Source of the DNA: Burkholderia ambifaria AMMD
GTDB lineage: Bacteria; Pseudomonadota; Gammaproteobacteria; Burkholderiales; Burkholderiaceae
Direction of reading: 5' to 3'
Length of the DNA: 64,000 nt
Assembly (NCBI RefSeq): GCF_000203915.1
Contig: NC_008391.1
Coordinates: 1,860,001-1,924,000 of the forward strand
Below are positions 1 through 9,127 of this stretch, piece by piece. The position numbers and the translations under genes are program-made. Positions within the stretch are counted from its first letter, which is position 1, and each line of letters starts with the position of its first letter. The notes under the pieces are model-generated. The model saw nothing but the letters and a program-made list of their open reading frames with translations. It had not been told where the DNA came from and did no database searches.

Positions 1-1884
1 GGCTATTACGACGCGGCCGAAGTGCCGTTCCAGCGCGCGCTCGCCGACGCGTTCACGCTGTGCGACCACTACCACTGCGGGATGCACACGGGCACGATCG
101 CGAACCGGCTGTTCTACTGGAGCGGCACCAACGGCCCGAACGGCATCAACCCGGCCGACGGCAGCCGCGTGAAGCTCGCCGCGCTGAACAACCAGTTCAA
201 CGGCGGCAACGACATCGGCCCGTCGAGCCAGGGCTGGACGTGGACGACCTACGCGGACCGGCTGCAGCAGGCCGGCGTGAACTGGAAGGTCTACCAGAGC
301 CTGATCGACAACTTCGGCTGCAACGAGATGATGAGCTTTTGCCACTGGCGCGCGGCCATCGAGCAGATGCCGGCCGCACGCCGGCCCGCGTACGTCGCGT
401 CGACGGACATCACGCAGCCGGTGACGGCGGCCGGCGCGTTCTACGATCCGGCGATCGACGATCCGTTGAGCCCGCTCGCGAAGGGTTTCGGCAACACGAT
501 GCCGCATGGCTTCCTCGAAACGTTCCGTGATGACATCCGCAACGGCACGCTGCCCGAGGTGTCGTGGATCATCCCGCCTTCCGTGTACAGCGAACATCCT
601 GGGCCGTCGAGCCCCGCGCAGGGCGCGTGGTACGTGCAGGCGGTGCTCGACGCGCTGACCGCGAACCCGGACGTATGGAGCAAGACCGTGCTGCTGATCA
701 ACTACGACGAGAACGACGGCTTCTTCGATCACATGCCGTCGCCGGCCGTGCCGTCGCGCAACGCGGACGGCTCGCTCGCGGGCGGCCATACGCTCGCGGC
801 TGCCGACGTGGCCGTCGAGTATCACGACTTCGCGCCGGCCACGTCGAGCCAGCCCGCGGCCGACGGCCGTCCGTACGGCCCGGGCCCGCGCGTGCCGATG
901 TGGGTCGTATCGCCGTGGAGCCGCGGCGGCTGGGTCAACTCGCAGGTATTCGACCATACGTCGACGCTGCTTTTCCTCGAGAAGCGCTTCGGCGTGGTCG
1001 AGCCGCAGATCAGCGCGTATCGCCGCGCGGTGTGCGGCGACCTGACGAGCGCGTTCAACTTCCGCACGCCGAACAACGAACCGCTGCCGACGCTCGCGGG
1101 CCGCACGACGAAAAGCCAGGTGGACGCACTGAGCGCCGCGCAGCAGGCCGCGCCGAAGATCACGCCGCCGGCCACGCCGTCGCTGCCCGCGCAGGCCACC
1201 GGCGTGCGCCCGTCGCGCGCGCTGCCGTACGAGCTGCATGCGAGCGCGCAGGTCGATGCCGGCAAGGGCACCGTCACGCTGAAGTTCGCGAACACCGGCC
1301 GCGCGGCGGCGGTGTTCCACGTCTACGACAAGCTGCACCTCGACCGCGTGCCGCGCCGCTACGTCGTCGAGCCGGGCAAGGCGCTGCGCGGCGACTGGGC
1401 GGCGCTCGCCGACGACAGCGGCAAATATGACCTGTGGGTGCTCGGCCCGAACGGCTATCACCGCCGCTTCACCGGCGACCTGGCCCGGCTGGCCGGCGGG
1501 CGGGCGCCGCACCCGGAGATCCGGGTCGGCTATGCGGGCGCGAGCGGCAATCTGCATCTGCGGCTGCGCAACGACGGCGGCAGCCCCGTGCGCTTCACGG
1601 TGAAGTCGAACGAGGTATACGGCGCGCTGTCCGGCCGCGGCGCGAACGACGATCACCGCCACGGCCACGAGAACGACAACCGCGCCGGCACGACGTGGAC
1701 CGTCACGGTGCACGCCGGCAGCCAGTCGGAACTGCACTGGAAGCTCGACTCGACCGGCCACTGGTACGACTTCGTCGTCACCGCCGACAGCGACGCGAGC
1801 TTCTCGCGCCGCGTGGCCGGCCGCGTCGAAACGGGCCGCCATTCGGTCAGCGACCCGGCGATGGGGCTCGCCGACCGCTTCTGA
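1..1884 (+). CDS. plcN: Phosphocholine-specific phospholipase C, 5' end outside window
   Basis: The open frame runs in from the window edge, so the N-terminus (normally a Tat signal and the first part of the phosphoesterase domain) is missing; 627 codons are visible. The first roughly 360 residues match the acid phosphatase/phospholipase C superfamily, with the conserved DENDGFFDH motif and a later SPWSRGG motif. The last roughly 200 residues look like the paired C-terminal domains (DUF756 type) of bacterial PLCs. The family hydrolyses phosphatidylcholine or sphingomyelin outside the cell or in the periplasm. The haemolytic and non-haemolytic paralogues (plcH/plcN) cannot be separated with certainty from this fragment. 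A GC-rich hairpin follows the stop. Confidence 0.9.
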   Translation, partial: GYYDAAEVPFQRALADAFTLCDHYHCGMHTGTIANRLFYWSGTNGPNGINPADGSRVKLAALNNQFNGGNDIGPSSQGWTWTTYADRLQQAGVNWKVYQSLIDNFGCNEMMSFCHWRAAIEQMPAARRPAYVASTDITQPVTAAGAFYDPAIDDPLSPLAKGFGNTMPHGFLETFRDDIRNGTLPEVSWIIPPSVYSEHPGPSSPAQGAWYVQAVLDALTANPDVWSKTVLLINYDENDGFFDHMPSPAVPSRNADGSLAGGHTLAAADVAVEYHDFAPATSSQPAADGRPYGPGPRVPMWVVSPWSRGGWVNSQVFDHTSTLLFLEKRFGVVEPQISAYRRAVCGDLTSAFNFRTPNNEPLPTLAGRTTKSQVDALSAAQQAAPKITPPATPSLPAQATGVRPSRALPYELHASAQVDAGKGTVTLKFANTGRAAAVFHVYDKLHLDRVPRRYVVEPGKALRGDWAALADDSGKYDLWVLGPNGYHRRFTGDLARLAGGRAPHPEIRVGYAGASGNLHLRLRNDGGSPVRFTVKSNEVYGALSGRGANDDHRHGHENDNRAGTTWTVTVHAGSQSELHWKLDSTGHWYDFVVTADSDASFSRRVAGRVETGRHSVSDPAMGLADRF

Positions 1885-1897
1885 CGGCACCCGCGCC

Positions 1898-1923
1898 CGC
1901 CCGGCCCGATTCCCGGCCGGGCG
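1898..1923 (+). terminator. GC-rich hairpin after phospholipase C
   Basis: A perfect 9-bp stem (CGCCCGGCC and GGCCGGGCG) with an 8-base loop begins 13 bases after the phospholipase C stop codon. There is no T-run, so it may stabilise the mRNA or work with Rho rather than act as a classical intrinsic terminator. Confidence 0.4.
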
Positions 1924-2122
1924 CCGGGCGCGGCAAGGCCCGATCCGGCTCAAACGCCCGCCCGGCGGGCCTCAAACATCAGAAGGATGGGTGGTACAAC
2001 CCTCTTTTCGAGCCCACGAAAATGCTCCGTGTTACGGCCTGTTCGCGTTAAACTTCGTCAAGCTGCATTCAACAACGACATCTTCGCCAATCTGGCACAC
2101 ACACGACACGAGGATAGGTTCG

Positions 2123-2392
2123 ATGCGCACTACCGGCTCATCCGGGGCAATGACCCTGCTCACCGAACACGACCCGGCCGACGGCCGCGAACTCCGCTCG
2201 CTCAGGCTCGAATCGACCAGCGACGGCAAGAGCGTGCTGCTGATCGAGATCGACGAACGCAAGCCCGGCATTCACCGCGAGGTCCGCTACGAGATCACGC
2301 CGGCCGAACTGATCGCGGCGATCCGCTCGCACGGCGCCGAGCTGCCCGGCGAAAACCACGGCGCCGCATCGCTCGCCCGCACCTCTTCCTGA
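2123..2392 (+). CDS. Small conserved hypothetical protein
   Basis: This 89-residue protein has no recognised domain. I chose the ATG at 2123 because a purine-rich stretch (GAGGATAGG) lies just upstream; an in-frame ATG at 2150 is possible, and longer frames to 1991 lack a ribosome site. The sequence is mixed alpha/beta and fairly acidic, with a central run of alternating hydrophobic residues (SVLLIEIDE) suggesting a beta strand. There is no signal peptide or membrane segment. It stands alone between phospholipase C and the DedA gene and is closed by a strong hairpin, which supports it being a real transcription unit. Confidence 0.6.
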   Translation: MRTTGSSGAMTLLTEHDPADGRELRSLRLESTSDGKSVLLIEIDERKPGIHREVRYEITPAELIAAIRSHGAELPGENHGAASLARTSS

Positions 2393-2397
2393 AGTCG

Positions 2398-2433
2398 AAC
2401 GGTGAGCCGCGTGCAACGCCTCGGCTCACCGTT
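2398..2433 (+). terminator. Strong hairpin terminator
   Basis: A perfect 12-bp stem (AACGGTGAGCCG and CGGCTCACCGTT) with a 12-base loop starts 6 bases after the stop of the small ORF. It ends in GTTCTG rather than a long T-run. Confidence 0.65.
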
Positions 2434-2555
2434 CTGCCCGCATCTCCCTGCCGCTGTCAGGCGCTTTCCGTCATTCCCCGACGCACGGTTGAAAATGGCC
2501 GATAATCGGCCCATCTGTGTAGTCTCCCCACGCGCTTCCTTTTCGGCCAGCCGTC

Positions 2556-3548
2556 ATGCTCCGTGACCTCGTCGCCCAATACGGGCCGCTTCTCGTGTTC
2601 GCCAACGTACTCGCGGCGGCCATCGGCCTGCCCGTGCCGGCGATGCCGACGCTCGTGCTGTTCGGCGCGATGGCCGCGATGCATCCGGCGATGATCGGCT
2701 CGCAGCTCGTGACGGTGCTCGCGCTGTCGGTGCTCGGTGCGCTGATCGGCGACACCGTGTGGTACGTCGCCGGGCGGCGCTACGGCGGCACGACGCTGAA
2801 AACGATCTGCCGGCTGTCGCTGTCGCGTGATACCTGCGTGAAGAAGACCGAACGTTTCTTCGGCCGCTACGGCGTGCGCGTGCTCGCGGTCGCCCGCTTC
2901 ATTCCGGGGCTGTCGCTCGTATCGGTGCCGATGGCCGGCGCGCTCGGCACGCGCTATCGCACGTTCGCCGGCTACGATGCGCTCGGCGCCGCGCTGTGGA
3001 CGATCGTCGGGCTCGTCGCGGGGCTCGTGTTCTACCGGCAGATCGACTGGCTGTTCGCCGGCGCGGGCCGGCTCGGCCGCGCGGTGCTGCTGGTGATCGT
3101 CGCGCTGCTGGCGATCTATGCGGCCGTGCGCTGGATGCGCCGCCGCGCGCTGATCCGTCAGCTCGCGAGCGCGCGGATCGGCGTCGACGAGCTGGACCGT
3201 CTGCTGACTGATGCGTCGGCGCCCGTGGTGCTCGACGTGCGTTCGCCCGAGCACCGCAAGCTCGACCCGTTCACGATTCCCGGCGCGCAATTCGCGGACG
3301 AGCGGCGCATCGACGACATCGTCTCGCGCTATCCGCTCACGCAGAAGTTCGTCGTGTATTGCTCGTGCCCGAACGAAGTGACGGCCGCGCTGATGGCCAA
3401 GCGCCTGCTCGACGCAGGCTTCACCGATGCGCTGCCGCTGCGCGGCGGCCTCGATGCGTGGCGCGACACCGGCCGCCAGCTCACGTCGCTGGTGGAAGAG
3501 GTACCGGCTGCGAATGATCCGGTGGCGGGTTTGCACAAGCCGGCCTGA
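2556..3548 (+). CDS. DedA/VTT membrane protein fused to a rhodanese domain
   Basis: This 330-residue fusion has two parts. Residues 1 to about 205 form a DedA (SNARE-associated, VTT) membrane domain with the usual GDTVWYVAGR and RFIPG motifs. Residues about 215-325 form a rhodanese domain with YCSCPNE around Cys269/Cys271 and a DVRSPEHR motif. DedA proteins take part in lipid flipping and proton-motive-force homeostasis; the rhodanese part may move sulfane sulfur or sense thiols on the cytoplasmic side. The fusion also occurs in other proteobacteria, but the joint role is unknown. It converges on the OprD-type porin gene. Confidence 0.9.
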   Translation: MLRDLVAQYGPLLVFANVLAAAIGLPVPAMPTLVLFGAMAAMHPAMIGSQLVTVLALSVLGALIGDTVWYVAGRRYGGTTLKTICRLSLSRDTCVKKTERFFGRYGVRVLAVARFIPGLSLVSVPMAGALGTRYRTFAGYDALGAALWTIVGLVAGLVFYRQIDWLFAGAGRLGRAVLLVIVALLAIYAAVRWMRRRALIRQLASARIGVDELDRLLTDASAPVVLDVRSPEHRKLDPFTIPGAQFADERRIDDIVSRYPLTQKFVVYCSCPNEVTAALMAKRLLDAGFTDALPLRGGLDAWRDTGRQLTSLVEEVPAANDPVAGLHKPA

Positions 3549-3591
3549 TCGAACTGACGGCAGGCCGGCCGCGCAAGACGGGAAATACCGT

Positions 3592-3610
3592 GGGGGACGT
3601 TGCATCCCCC
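3592..3610. terminator. Short hairpin between convergent genes
   Basis: A 6-bp stem (GGGGGA and TCCCCC) with a 7-base loop sits in the 67-base gap between the convergent DedA and porin genes. It could end transcription from either side; T-runs are weak. Confidence 0.35.
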
Positions 3611-3615
3611 TTCGA

Positions 3616-5094
3616 TCAGAACGCGTGCAGCGGCAGGTTCACGACCAGGCGATACTCGGTGTTCGTCGCGTCCGAGTAGTGCGCGGAACCGTTGTGCCAC
3701 ATCGCGATGAACGTGACCTTCGTGTCCTTCAGCTTGCCGCTCTGGAACGTGTACGACGGGATGAAGCCGAACTCGTGGTGACGGCCCTGCACCGGCGCGC
3801 CGTTGCTCCAGTAGATGCTCGACTTGCTCGGATCGTTCGCCGCGCCCGCGCTGCCGTCCGCCCCCCAGCCCGTCACGCCCCACACCATCGCCTTGAAACC
3901 CGGCAGGCCTGCTTCCTTGCCGTAGAACGTGTAACGCAGCTGCAGCGACTTTTCGTGCGGCGCGTTGTAGTCGACGTCCATCGAGTTGGTCAGGAAGATG
4001 CCGTTGGTTTCGTTCAGGTAGTCGAAGAACTGATCGCCGAGCACCTGCTGGAAGCCGAGCAGCAGCTCGTGCGGGCCGTGCTGCGCGGCCAGCGACAGGC
4101 TGTATGCGTTGTTGTCGATCTTGCCCTGCAGCGCGTCGCCGGTGTCGTGCGTCGAGTAGACGTTGCCGAAGCCCGTCCACTTGATCGTCTGCGTGCTGCC
4201 GATGCTGTGCTTCACCGACGCGTAGTACTGGTGCCACACGTCGTCGGCCTGGTTCGCGTACAGCGCGACTTCGCCGTTTGGCGAGTAGTCCCACGTGCCG
4301 CCGACATACGTCAGGCGGTTGATGCGCGTGCCGCCGTATTGCGTGGTGAGGTTGGTGAGCGTCGTGTGACCGCGTGCGTCGGTCTTCGTGAAGCTGCCGG
4401 CCTCGAGCATCACGTTCTTGAATTCGTTGCTGACGATCGTCGCGCCGAGGAACGTCGGCGGCAGCGCGCGGTTGTCGTGCTGCTCCATGAACGGGTTGTC
4501 GACGGCTTGCAGACCGTACTTGACCACCGTGTTCGAAATGCGCGCCTTGATGTCGTAGATGCCCGGGTAGGCCCACGCGAGCTGGTTGCCGCCACCGCCG
4601 CCCTTCGCGATGTGCACCATGCTGCCGGCGCCCTGGCCGCCGTCGAGCTTCAGCGCCGCATACAGCGACGCGTCGAAACCGATACCGATCAAGCCCGTCG
4701 TAAAGCCCGACTCGAAGTTCGCCATCGCGCCCTGGACCCACGCGTGGCGGTGCGGCCCGCCCTTGCTGTCGAGCACGTCGGAATAGTTGCGGAACAGGAA
4801 GTCGAGATGGCTGTCGGCAATGAAGCCCTTCGACTTCGACTGGGCCGACGGCTCGTCCGGCGGCGTGACGGCCTGCGTCGCTTCGGCGTTGATCACGGCG
4901 TTCGGGGTCGTTGCCTGCGCAACGGTCGAGCTCGCGCCGGCCGCCGGCGCGGCCTGCGCGACCGTCAGCGGTGCGGGGGCCGCGTCGTCGGCGTGCGCGA
5001 CGCCGGTCAGCGACACGCCCGCGAGTGCCGGCAAGCCCCATGCAAGCAGCATCTTCGATGCCGTCCCGATCGTCTTCTGCTTTTTCATCGTCAT
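3616..5094 (-). CDS. OprD-family outer membrane porin
   Basis: This 492-residue protein has a signal peptide ending at AHA (about residue 36) and a mature part typical of OprD porins: GFIADSHLDFLFRNYSD near the start, repeated amphipathic strands, and a C-terminal aromatic residue. A long low-complexity linker rich in Ala, Thr and Pro (residues about 37-85) precedes the barrel. OprD channels admit basic amino acids, peptides or other small anions. It lies 154 bp downstream of oppF on the same strand, so a role as the outer-membrane entry for the peptide transporter is a reasonable inference. A second ATG two codons in (5088) is an alternative start. Confidence 0.9.
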   Translation of the reverse strand: MTMKKQKTIGTASKMLLAWGLPALAGVSLTGVAHADDAAPAPLTVAQAAPAAGASSTVAQATTPNAVINAEATQAVTPPDEPSAQSKSKGFIADSHLDFLFRNYSDVLDSKGGPHRHAWVQGAMANFESGFTTGLIGIGFDASLYAALKLDGGQGAGSMVHIAKGGGGGNQLAWAYPGIYDIKARISNTVVKYGLQAVDNPFMEQHDNRALPPTFLGATIVSNEFKNVMLEAGSFTKTDARGHTTLTNLTTQYGGTRINRLTYVGGTWDYSPNGEVALYANQADDVWHQYYASVKHSIGSTQTIKWTGFGNVYSTHDTGDALQGKIDNNAYSLSLAAQHGPHELLLGFQQVLGDQFFDYLNETNGIFLTNSMDVDYNAPHEKSLQLRYTFYGKEAGLPGFKAMVWGVTGWGADGSAGAANDPSKSSIYWSNGAPVQGRHHEFGFIPSYTFQSGKLKDTKVTFIAMWHNGSAHYSDATNTEYRLVVNLPLHAF

Positions 5095-5179
5095 TCTCGT
5101 CTTGTGTTGATGTCGTCCACGCCGGTTGCGATCCGCTTCCAGCCCCCCGGCGAGCCCGGTTAAGGACGCGCCTTTACCC

Positions 5180-5204
5180 GCGGCGCGAAGGTCGTTCGCG
5201 CCGC
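5180..5204 (-). other. Hairpin between oppF and the porin gene
   Basis: A perfect 10-bp stem (GCGGCGCGAA and TTCGCGCCGC) with a 5-base loop lies in the oppF-porin gap. No T-run follows on the minus strand, so it looks more like an mRNA-stability or attenuation element than a full terminator. Confidence 0.4.
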
Positions 5205-5248
5205 ACCCTACCCCTGTCGACCTGCCTGGTTATGTTTGCTGCGTCACT

Positions 5249-6271
5249 TCACGCCGCCACACCCGCCCGGATGCACGCGACACGCGCCGCCGAGCCGTGC
5301 CGCACTTCCGGCAGCGGCACGTCCTGCGCGCACGCGTCGATCGCGACCGGGCAGCGCGTGCGAAACGCGCAGCCGGACGGCGGGTTGAGCGGCGACGGCA
5401 TCTCGCCCGCCAGCAGCATCGGACGGCGAGCACGCTCGCGCGCCGGCTCCGGCGTCGGCGCCGCATCGAGCAGCGCCTTCGTGTACGGGTGCTGCGGCAC
5501 GCCATACACGTCATGCCGCGTGCCGAACTCCATCACGCGGCCGAGATACATCACGAGCACGCGCTGGCTGATGGCCTTCACCACCGCCAGATCGTGCGCG
5601 ACGAACAGATAGGACAACGACAGGTCGCGCTGCAGATCGCGCAGCAGGTTCACGATCTGCGCCTGAATCGACACGTCGAGCGCCGAGACGGGTTCGTCGC
5701 AGATCACGAGCTGCGGCTCGCTGATCAGCGCACGCGCGATCCCGACGCGCTGGCACTGCCCGCCGGAAAATTCGTGGGGATAGCGCAGCAGGTGATGCGC
5801 ATTCAGGCCGACGCGCTCGAGCATCGTGATCACGCGGCGGCGCACTTCGGTGCGGCCGAGGCCCGCGTGGTGCGTGACGAGCGGCTCCGCGACGATCTGC
5901 TCGATCGTCATGCGCGGATCGAGCGACGCGAGCGGATCCTGGAAGATCATCTGGACTTCGCGGCGCATCGCGGTACCGCGCAGGTGATCGGGCGCGACGG
6001 CATCGCCGCGCCAGCGCACCGTGCCGGCCGTCATCGGCACGAGGCCGATCAGCGCGCGCGCGAGCGTCGACTTCCCGCAGCCCGATTCGCCGACGAGCCC
6101 GACCGTCTCGCCGCGCTTCACGTCGAACGACACGCCGTCGACCGCGCGCAGCGTGCCCTTCGGCGACCACGGATAGCCGCCGAGCGGCACGCGGAAATGC
6201 ACCTTCAGATCCTCGACGGACAGCAGCGTGTCGCCCGTCGCGCCGGCATTGCGGCGTGCTTCGACGCTCAT
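5249..6271 (-). CDS. oppF: Oligopeptide ABC transporter ATPase OppF
   Basis: This 340-residue ATPase has Walker A (GESGCGKST), the signature FSGGQCQRV, Walker B ending LVICDEPVSALD, and the C-terminal oligopeptide/dipeptide domain with the Cys-rich GCAFRTRCP segment. It energises peptide import at the inner membrane together with OppD. The start at 6271 overlaps the oppD stop in an ATGA arrangement and has a GGGAGG ribosome site, so translation is probably coupled. It is the last ABC gene before the OprD-type porin. Confidence 0.93.
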   Translation of the reverse strand: MSVEARRNAGATGDTLLSVEDLKVHFRVPLGGYPWSPKGTLRAVDGVSFDVKRGETVGLVGESGCGKSTLARALIGLVPMTAGTVRWRGDAVAPDHLRGTAMRREVQMIFQDPLASLDPRMTIEQIVAEPLVTHHAGLGRTEVRRRVITMLERVGLNAHHLLRYPHEFSGGQCQRVGIARALISEPQLVICDEPVSALDVSIQAQIVNLLRDLQRDLSLSYLFVAHDLAVVKAISQRVLVMYLGRVMEFGTRHDVYGVPQHPYTKALLDAAPTPEPARERARRPMLLAGEMPSPLNPPSGCAFRTRCPVAIDACAQDVPLPEVRHGSAARVACIRAGVAA

Positions 6272-7260
6272 CGCAGACCTCCCGTCAGATCGGCCAGCGG
6301 CCGGTGGCACGCGCGCACCGCGCCCGCCGCGCCATAGGTTTCGAGCACGGGGCGCGCCGCACCGCAGCGCTCCTCCGCATACGTGCAGCGTTTCGCGAAC
6401 GCGCAGCCGGCCGGCGCGGTGCCGGGCATCGGCGGATTGCCGGGAATCGCGACGAGCGGCGCATCGTCCGCGTCGGTCAGGCGCGGCAGCGCGTTGAGCA
6501 GACCGATCGTGTACGGATGCGACGGCGCCGCGAAGATCGAATCGGCCGGCGCGTATTCGACGGTGCGGCCCGCATACATGACCATCACGTCGTCCGCGAG
6601 GCCCGCGACCACGCCCATGTCGTGCGTGATCAGCACGATCGCGGTGCCGCGCTCGCGGTTCAGTTCGCGCAGCAGGTCGATGATCTGCGCCTGCACGGTG
6701 ACGTCGAGCGCGGTGGTCGGCTCGTCGGCGATCAGGATTTCCGGCTCGGACAGCAGCGCCATCGCGATCATCACGCGCTGCCGCATGCCGCCGGAGAACT
6801 CGTGCGGATACATGCGGATGCGGCGTGCCGCATCGGGAATGCGCACCGACTCGAGCGCCTCGATCGCGCGCCGGGTCGCGTCCTTGCGCGACAGCTTGCG
6901 ATGCAGCTGCAGCGTCTCGGTCATCTGCCGCTCGATCGTCAGGAACGGATTGAGCGACGTCATCGGATCCTGGAAGATCATCGCGATCCGGTCGCCGCGC
7001 ACCGCGTTCAGCGCGCGCGTGTCCATCTCGAGCAGGTTGTCGCCGCGATAGCGCGCGGTGCCCGTCGTCGTGCCGTTGCCGGCCAGCAGGCCGAGCAGCG
7101 CCATCACGGTCTGGCTCTTGCCCGAGCCCGATTCGCCGACGATGCCGAGCGTCTTGCCGGCCTCGAGCGAGAACGACACGCCGCTCACGGCGTCGACGGG
7201 CGGTGCATCCTTGCGCGTGAAGCGCACGCCGAGGTTGTCGACTTCAAGTAGTGAGGCCAT
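6268..7260 (-). CDS. oppD: Oligopeptide ABC transporter ATPase OppD
   Basis: This 330-residue ATPase has Walker A (GESGSGKSQ), signature FSGGMRQRV, Walker B ending ILIADEPTTALD, and the C-terminal oligopeptide-binding extension with clustered cysteines (GCAFAKRC). I chose the ATG at 7260 because it follows the oppC stop after one base; the longer open frame to 7305 would run into oppC. It pairs with OppF to drive peptide import. Confidence 0.93.
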   Translation of the reverse strand: MASLLEVDNLGVRFTRKDAPPVDAVSGVSFSLEAGKTLGIVGESGSGKSQTVMALLGLLAGNGTTTGTARYRGDNLLEMDTRALNAVRGDRIAMIFQDPMTSLNPFLTIERQMTETLQLHRKLSRKDATRRAIEALESVRIPDAARRIRMYPHEFSGGMRQRVMIAMALLSEPEILIADEPTTALDVTVQAQIIDLLRELNRERGTAIVLITHDMGVVAGLADDVMVMYAGRTVEYAPADSIFAAPSHPYTIGLLNALPRLTDADDAPLVAIPGNPPMPGTAPAGCAFAKRCTYAEERCGAARPVLETYGAAGAVRACHRPLADLTGGLR

Positions 7261-7261
7261 T

Positions 7262-8164
7262 TCAGCGATCCTTCGGGTCGAGCGCGTCACGCAGGCCGTC
7301 GCCAACGAAGTTCACGCAGTAAAGCGTCACGCACAGCATGACGGCCGGTGCCAGCAGCAGCCACGGCATCGATTCCAGTTTCTGCGCGCCGTCCTGGATC
7401 AGCACGCCCCAGCTCGTCATCGGTTCCTGCACGCCGAGGCCGAGGAACGACAGCACCGATTCGGTCAGCACGATGTTCGGCACCGAGACCGTCGCGTACA
7501 CGACGACCACGCCGAGCAGGTTCGGCACGATGTGGCGCCGCACGATCGATGCCGGCGACACGCCGATCGCGCGCGCCGCATCGACGAACTCGCGGTTGCG
7601 CAGCGACAGCGTCTGGCCGCGCACGACGCGCGCCATGTCGATCCACGAGAACGCGCTGATGGTCAGCACGACCAGCAAGAACGAGCGGCCGAACAGGGTC
7701 ATCATCAGGATCGCGATCAGCAGGTACGGGATCGCGTACATCATGTCGACGATGCGCATCATCACGGAGTCGACGCGGCCGCCCGCGAAGCCGGCGGTCG
7801 CGCCCCACGCGACGCCGAACAGCCCGGACACCAGCGTGCCGAGCAGGCCGACCTCGATCGACACGCGCCCGCCGATCAGCGTGCGCACGAGCAGGTCGCG
7901 GCCGAGTTCGTCGGTGCCGAACCAGTGCTGGTTGGCGAACGTCGGCGGCAGGCTGATCGACGCCCAGTCGCTCGTCGCGGGATCGGCGGCGAGCAGCCAC
8001 GGGCCGGCGAAGCACGCGAGCGTGATCAGCGCGAGCAGCACGAGGCTGAACAGGGCCGCGCGGTTGTGAAGGAAGCGCGCGAACGCGAGCGCGAGCGGCG
8101 AGCGCGAACGCGGCGGCGAGTCGGTCTGCACGGGCAGACTGACGACGGGAGTAGTCGGGGTCAT
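7262..8164 (-). CDS. oppC: Oligopeptide ABC transporter permease OppC
   Basis: This 300-residue inner-membrane permease has about six predicted helices and the binding-protein-dependent transport signature (the EAA loop region near EFVDAARAIGVSP). The N-terminal OppC segment carries one helix preceded by a cytoplasmic tail. The ATG at 8164 has an upstream GCGAGG and leaves a 13-base gap to oppB; the open frame extends to 8245, but that would overlap oppB heavily. Confidence 0.93.
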   Translation of the reverse strand: MTPTTPVVSLPVQTDSPPRSRSPLALAFARFLHNRAALFSLVLLALITLACFAGPWLLAADPATSDWASISLPPTFANQHWFGTDELGRDLLVRTLIGGRVSIEVGLLGTLVSGLFGVAWGATAGFAGGRVDSVMMRIVDMMYAIPYLLIAILMMTLFGRSFLLVVLTISAFSWIDMARVVRGQTLSLRNREFVDAARAIGVSPASIVRRHIVPNLLGVVVVYATVSVPNIVLTESVLSFLGLGVQEPMTSWGVLIQDGAQKLESMPWLLLAPAVMLCVTLYCVNFVGDGLRDALDPKDR

Positions 8165-8177
8165 CGCAGTGCCTCGC

Positions 8178-9116
8178 TCAATAACGGATGCGCGGATCGA
8201 GCCACGCGTACGCGAGGTCGACCAGCAGGTTGAACAGCACTGCAAACACGGTCGTCAGCACGACGAGGCCGAGCACCAGCGTGTAGTCGCGGTTGATCGC
8301 GCCGTTCACGACGAGCTGCCCGAGCCCCGGCAGCGCGAACACCGATTCGGTGACGACGGCCGCCGTGATCGACGTGATGCAGACCGTGCCGAACAGCGAC
8401 ACGACCGGCATCAGCGCGGGCTTGAGCGCGTGGCGCAGCACGATCGTCGAGCCCGGCAGGCCCTTCGCGCGCGCGGTGCGGATGTAGTTGCTCGACAGCG
8501 TCTCGATCATCGAGCCGCGCATCACGCGTGCGAGCAGCGACACGTTGATGAAGGTCAGCAGCACGATCGGCAGCAGCCGGTACTGCCAGCCGCCGTCGCC
8601 CCAGCCACCGGCCGGCAGCCAGCCGTTGCCGGCCGACGTCTTCAGCAGGATCGCGAAGATCCACACCAGCACCGGGCCGAGCACGAACGGCGGCACGACG
8701 TTGCCGAAGTTGCCGAGCAGCATCACGAAGCGGTCGATCACGCTGTCGCGGCGCACGGCCGCGACGGTACCGAGCAGCACGCCGAACACGATCGAGACCG
8801 GGATCGACACGCCGCCCACGCCGAGACTCACGGGCAGCGCCTTCTTCACGAGATCGTTCACCGACCAGTCGACGTAGCGGAACGACGGGCCGAGATCGCC
8901 GCGCAGCAGCGAACCGAGATACAGCAGGTACTGCTTCCACAGCGGCTCGTCGAGGTGGTACTTCGCGTTCAGGTTCGCGAGCGTCGCCACGGACAGCTGC
9001 TTCTCCGTATCGAACGGGCCGCCGGGCGTGAAATGCAGCAGCAGGTAGCAGACGGTGATGACGGCGAGAATCGTCGGCACCGCCCACAACGTGCGTCTCA
9101 ATGCGTAGGCCAGCAT
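8178..9116 (-). CDS. oppB: Oligopeptide ABC transporter permease OppB
   Basis: This 312-residue permease starts with the typical MLAYALRRTLWAVPTILAV helix and has the GGPFDTEK loop of OppB proteins. The EAA-like loop (ARVMRGSMIETLSSNYIRTA) that contacts the ATPase lies mid-protein. It forms the membrane channel with OppC and sits 11 bases after oppA in one operon. Confidence 0.93.
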   Translation of the reverse strand: MLAYALRRTLWAVPTILAVITVCYLLLHFTPGGPFDTEKQLSVATLANLNAKYHLDEPLWKQYLLYLGSLLRGDLGPSFRYVDWSVNDLVKKALPVSLGVGGVSIPVSIVFGVLLGTVAAVRRDSVIDRFVMLLGNFGNVVPPFVLGPVLVWIFAILLKTSAGNGWLPAGGWGDGGWQYRLLPIVLLTFINVSLLARVMRGSMIETLSSNYIRTARAKGLPGSTIVLRHALKPALMPVVSLFGTVCITSITAAVVTESVFALPGLGQLVVNGAINRDYTLVLGLVVLTTVFAVLFNLLVDLAYAWLDPRIRY

Positions 9117-9127
9117 GATCGCTCCGC

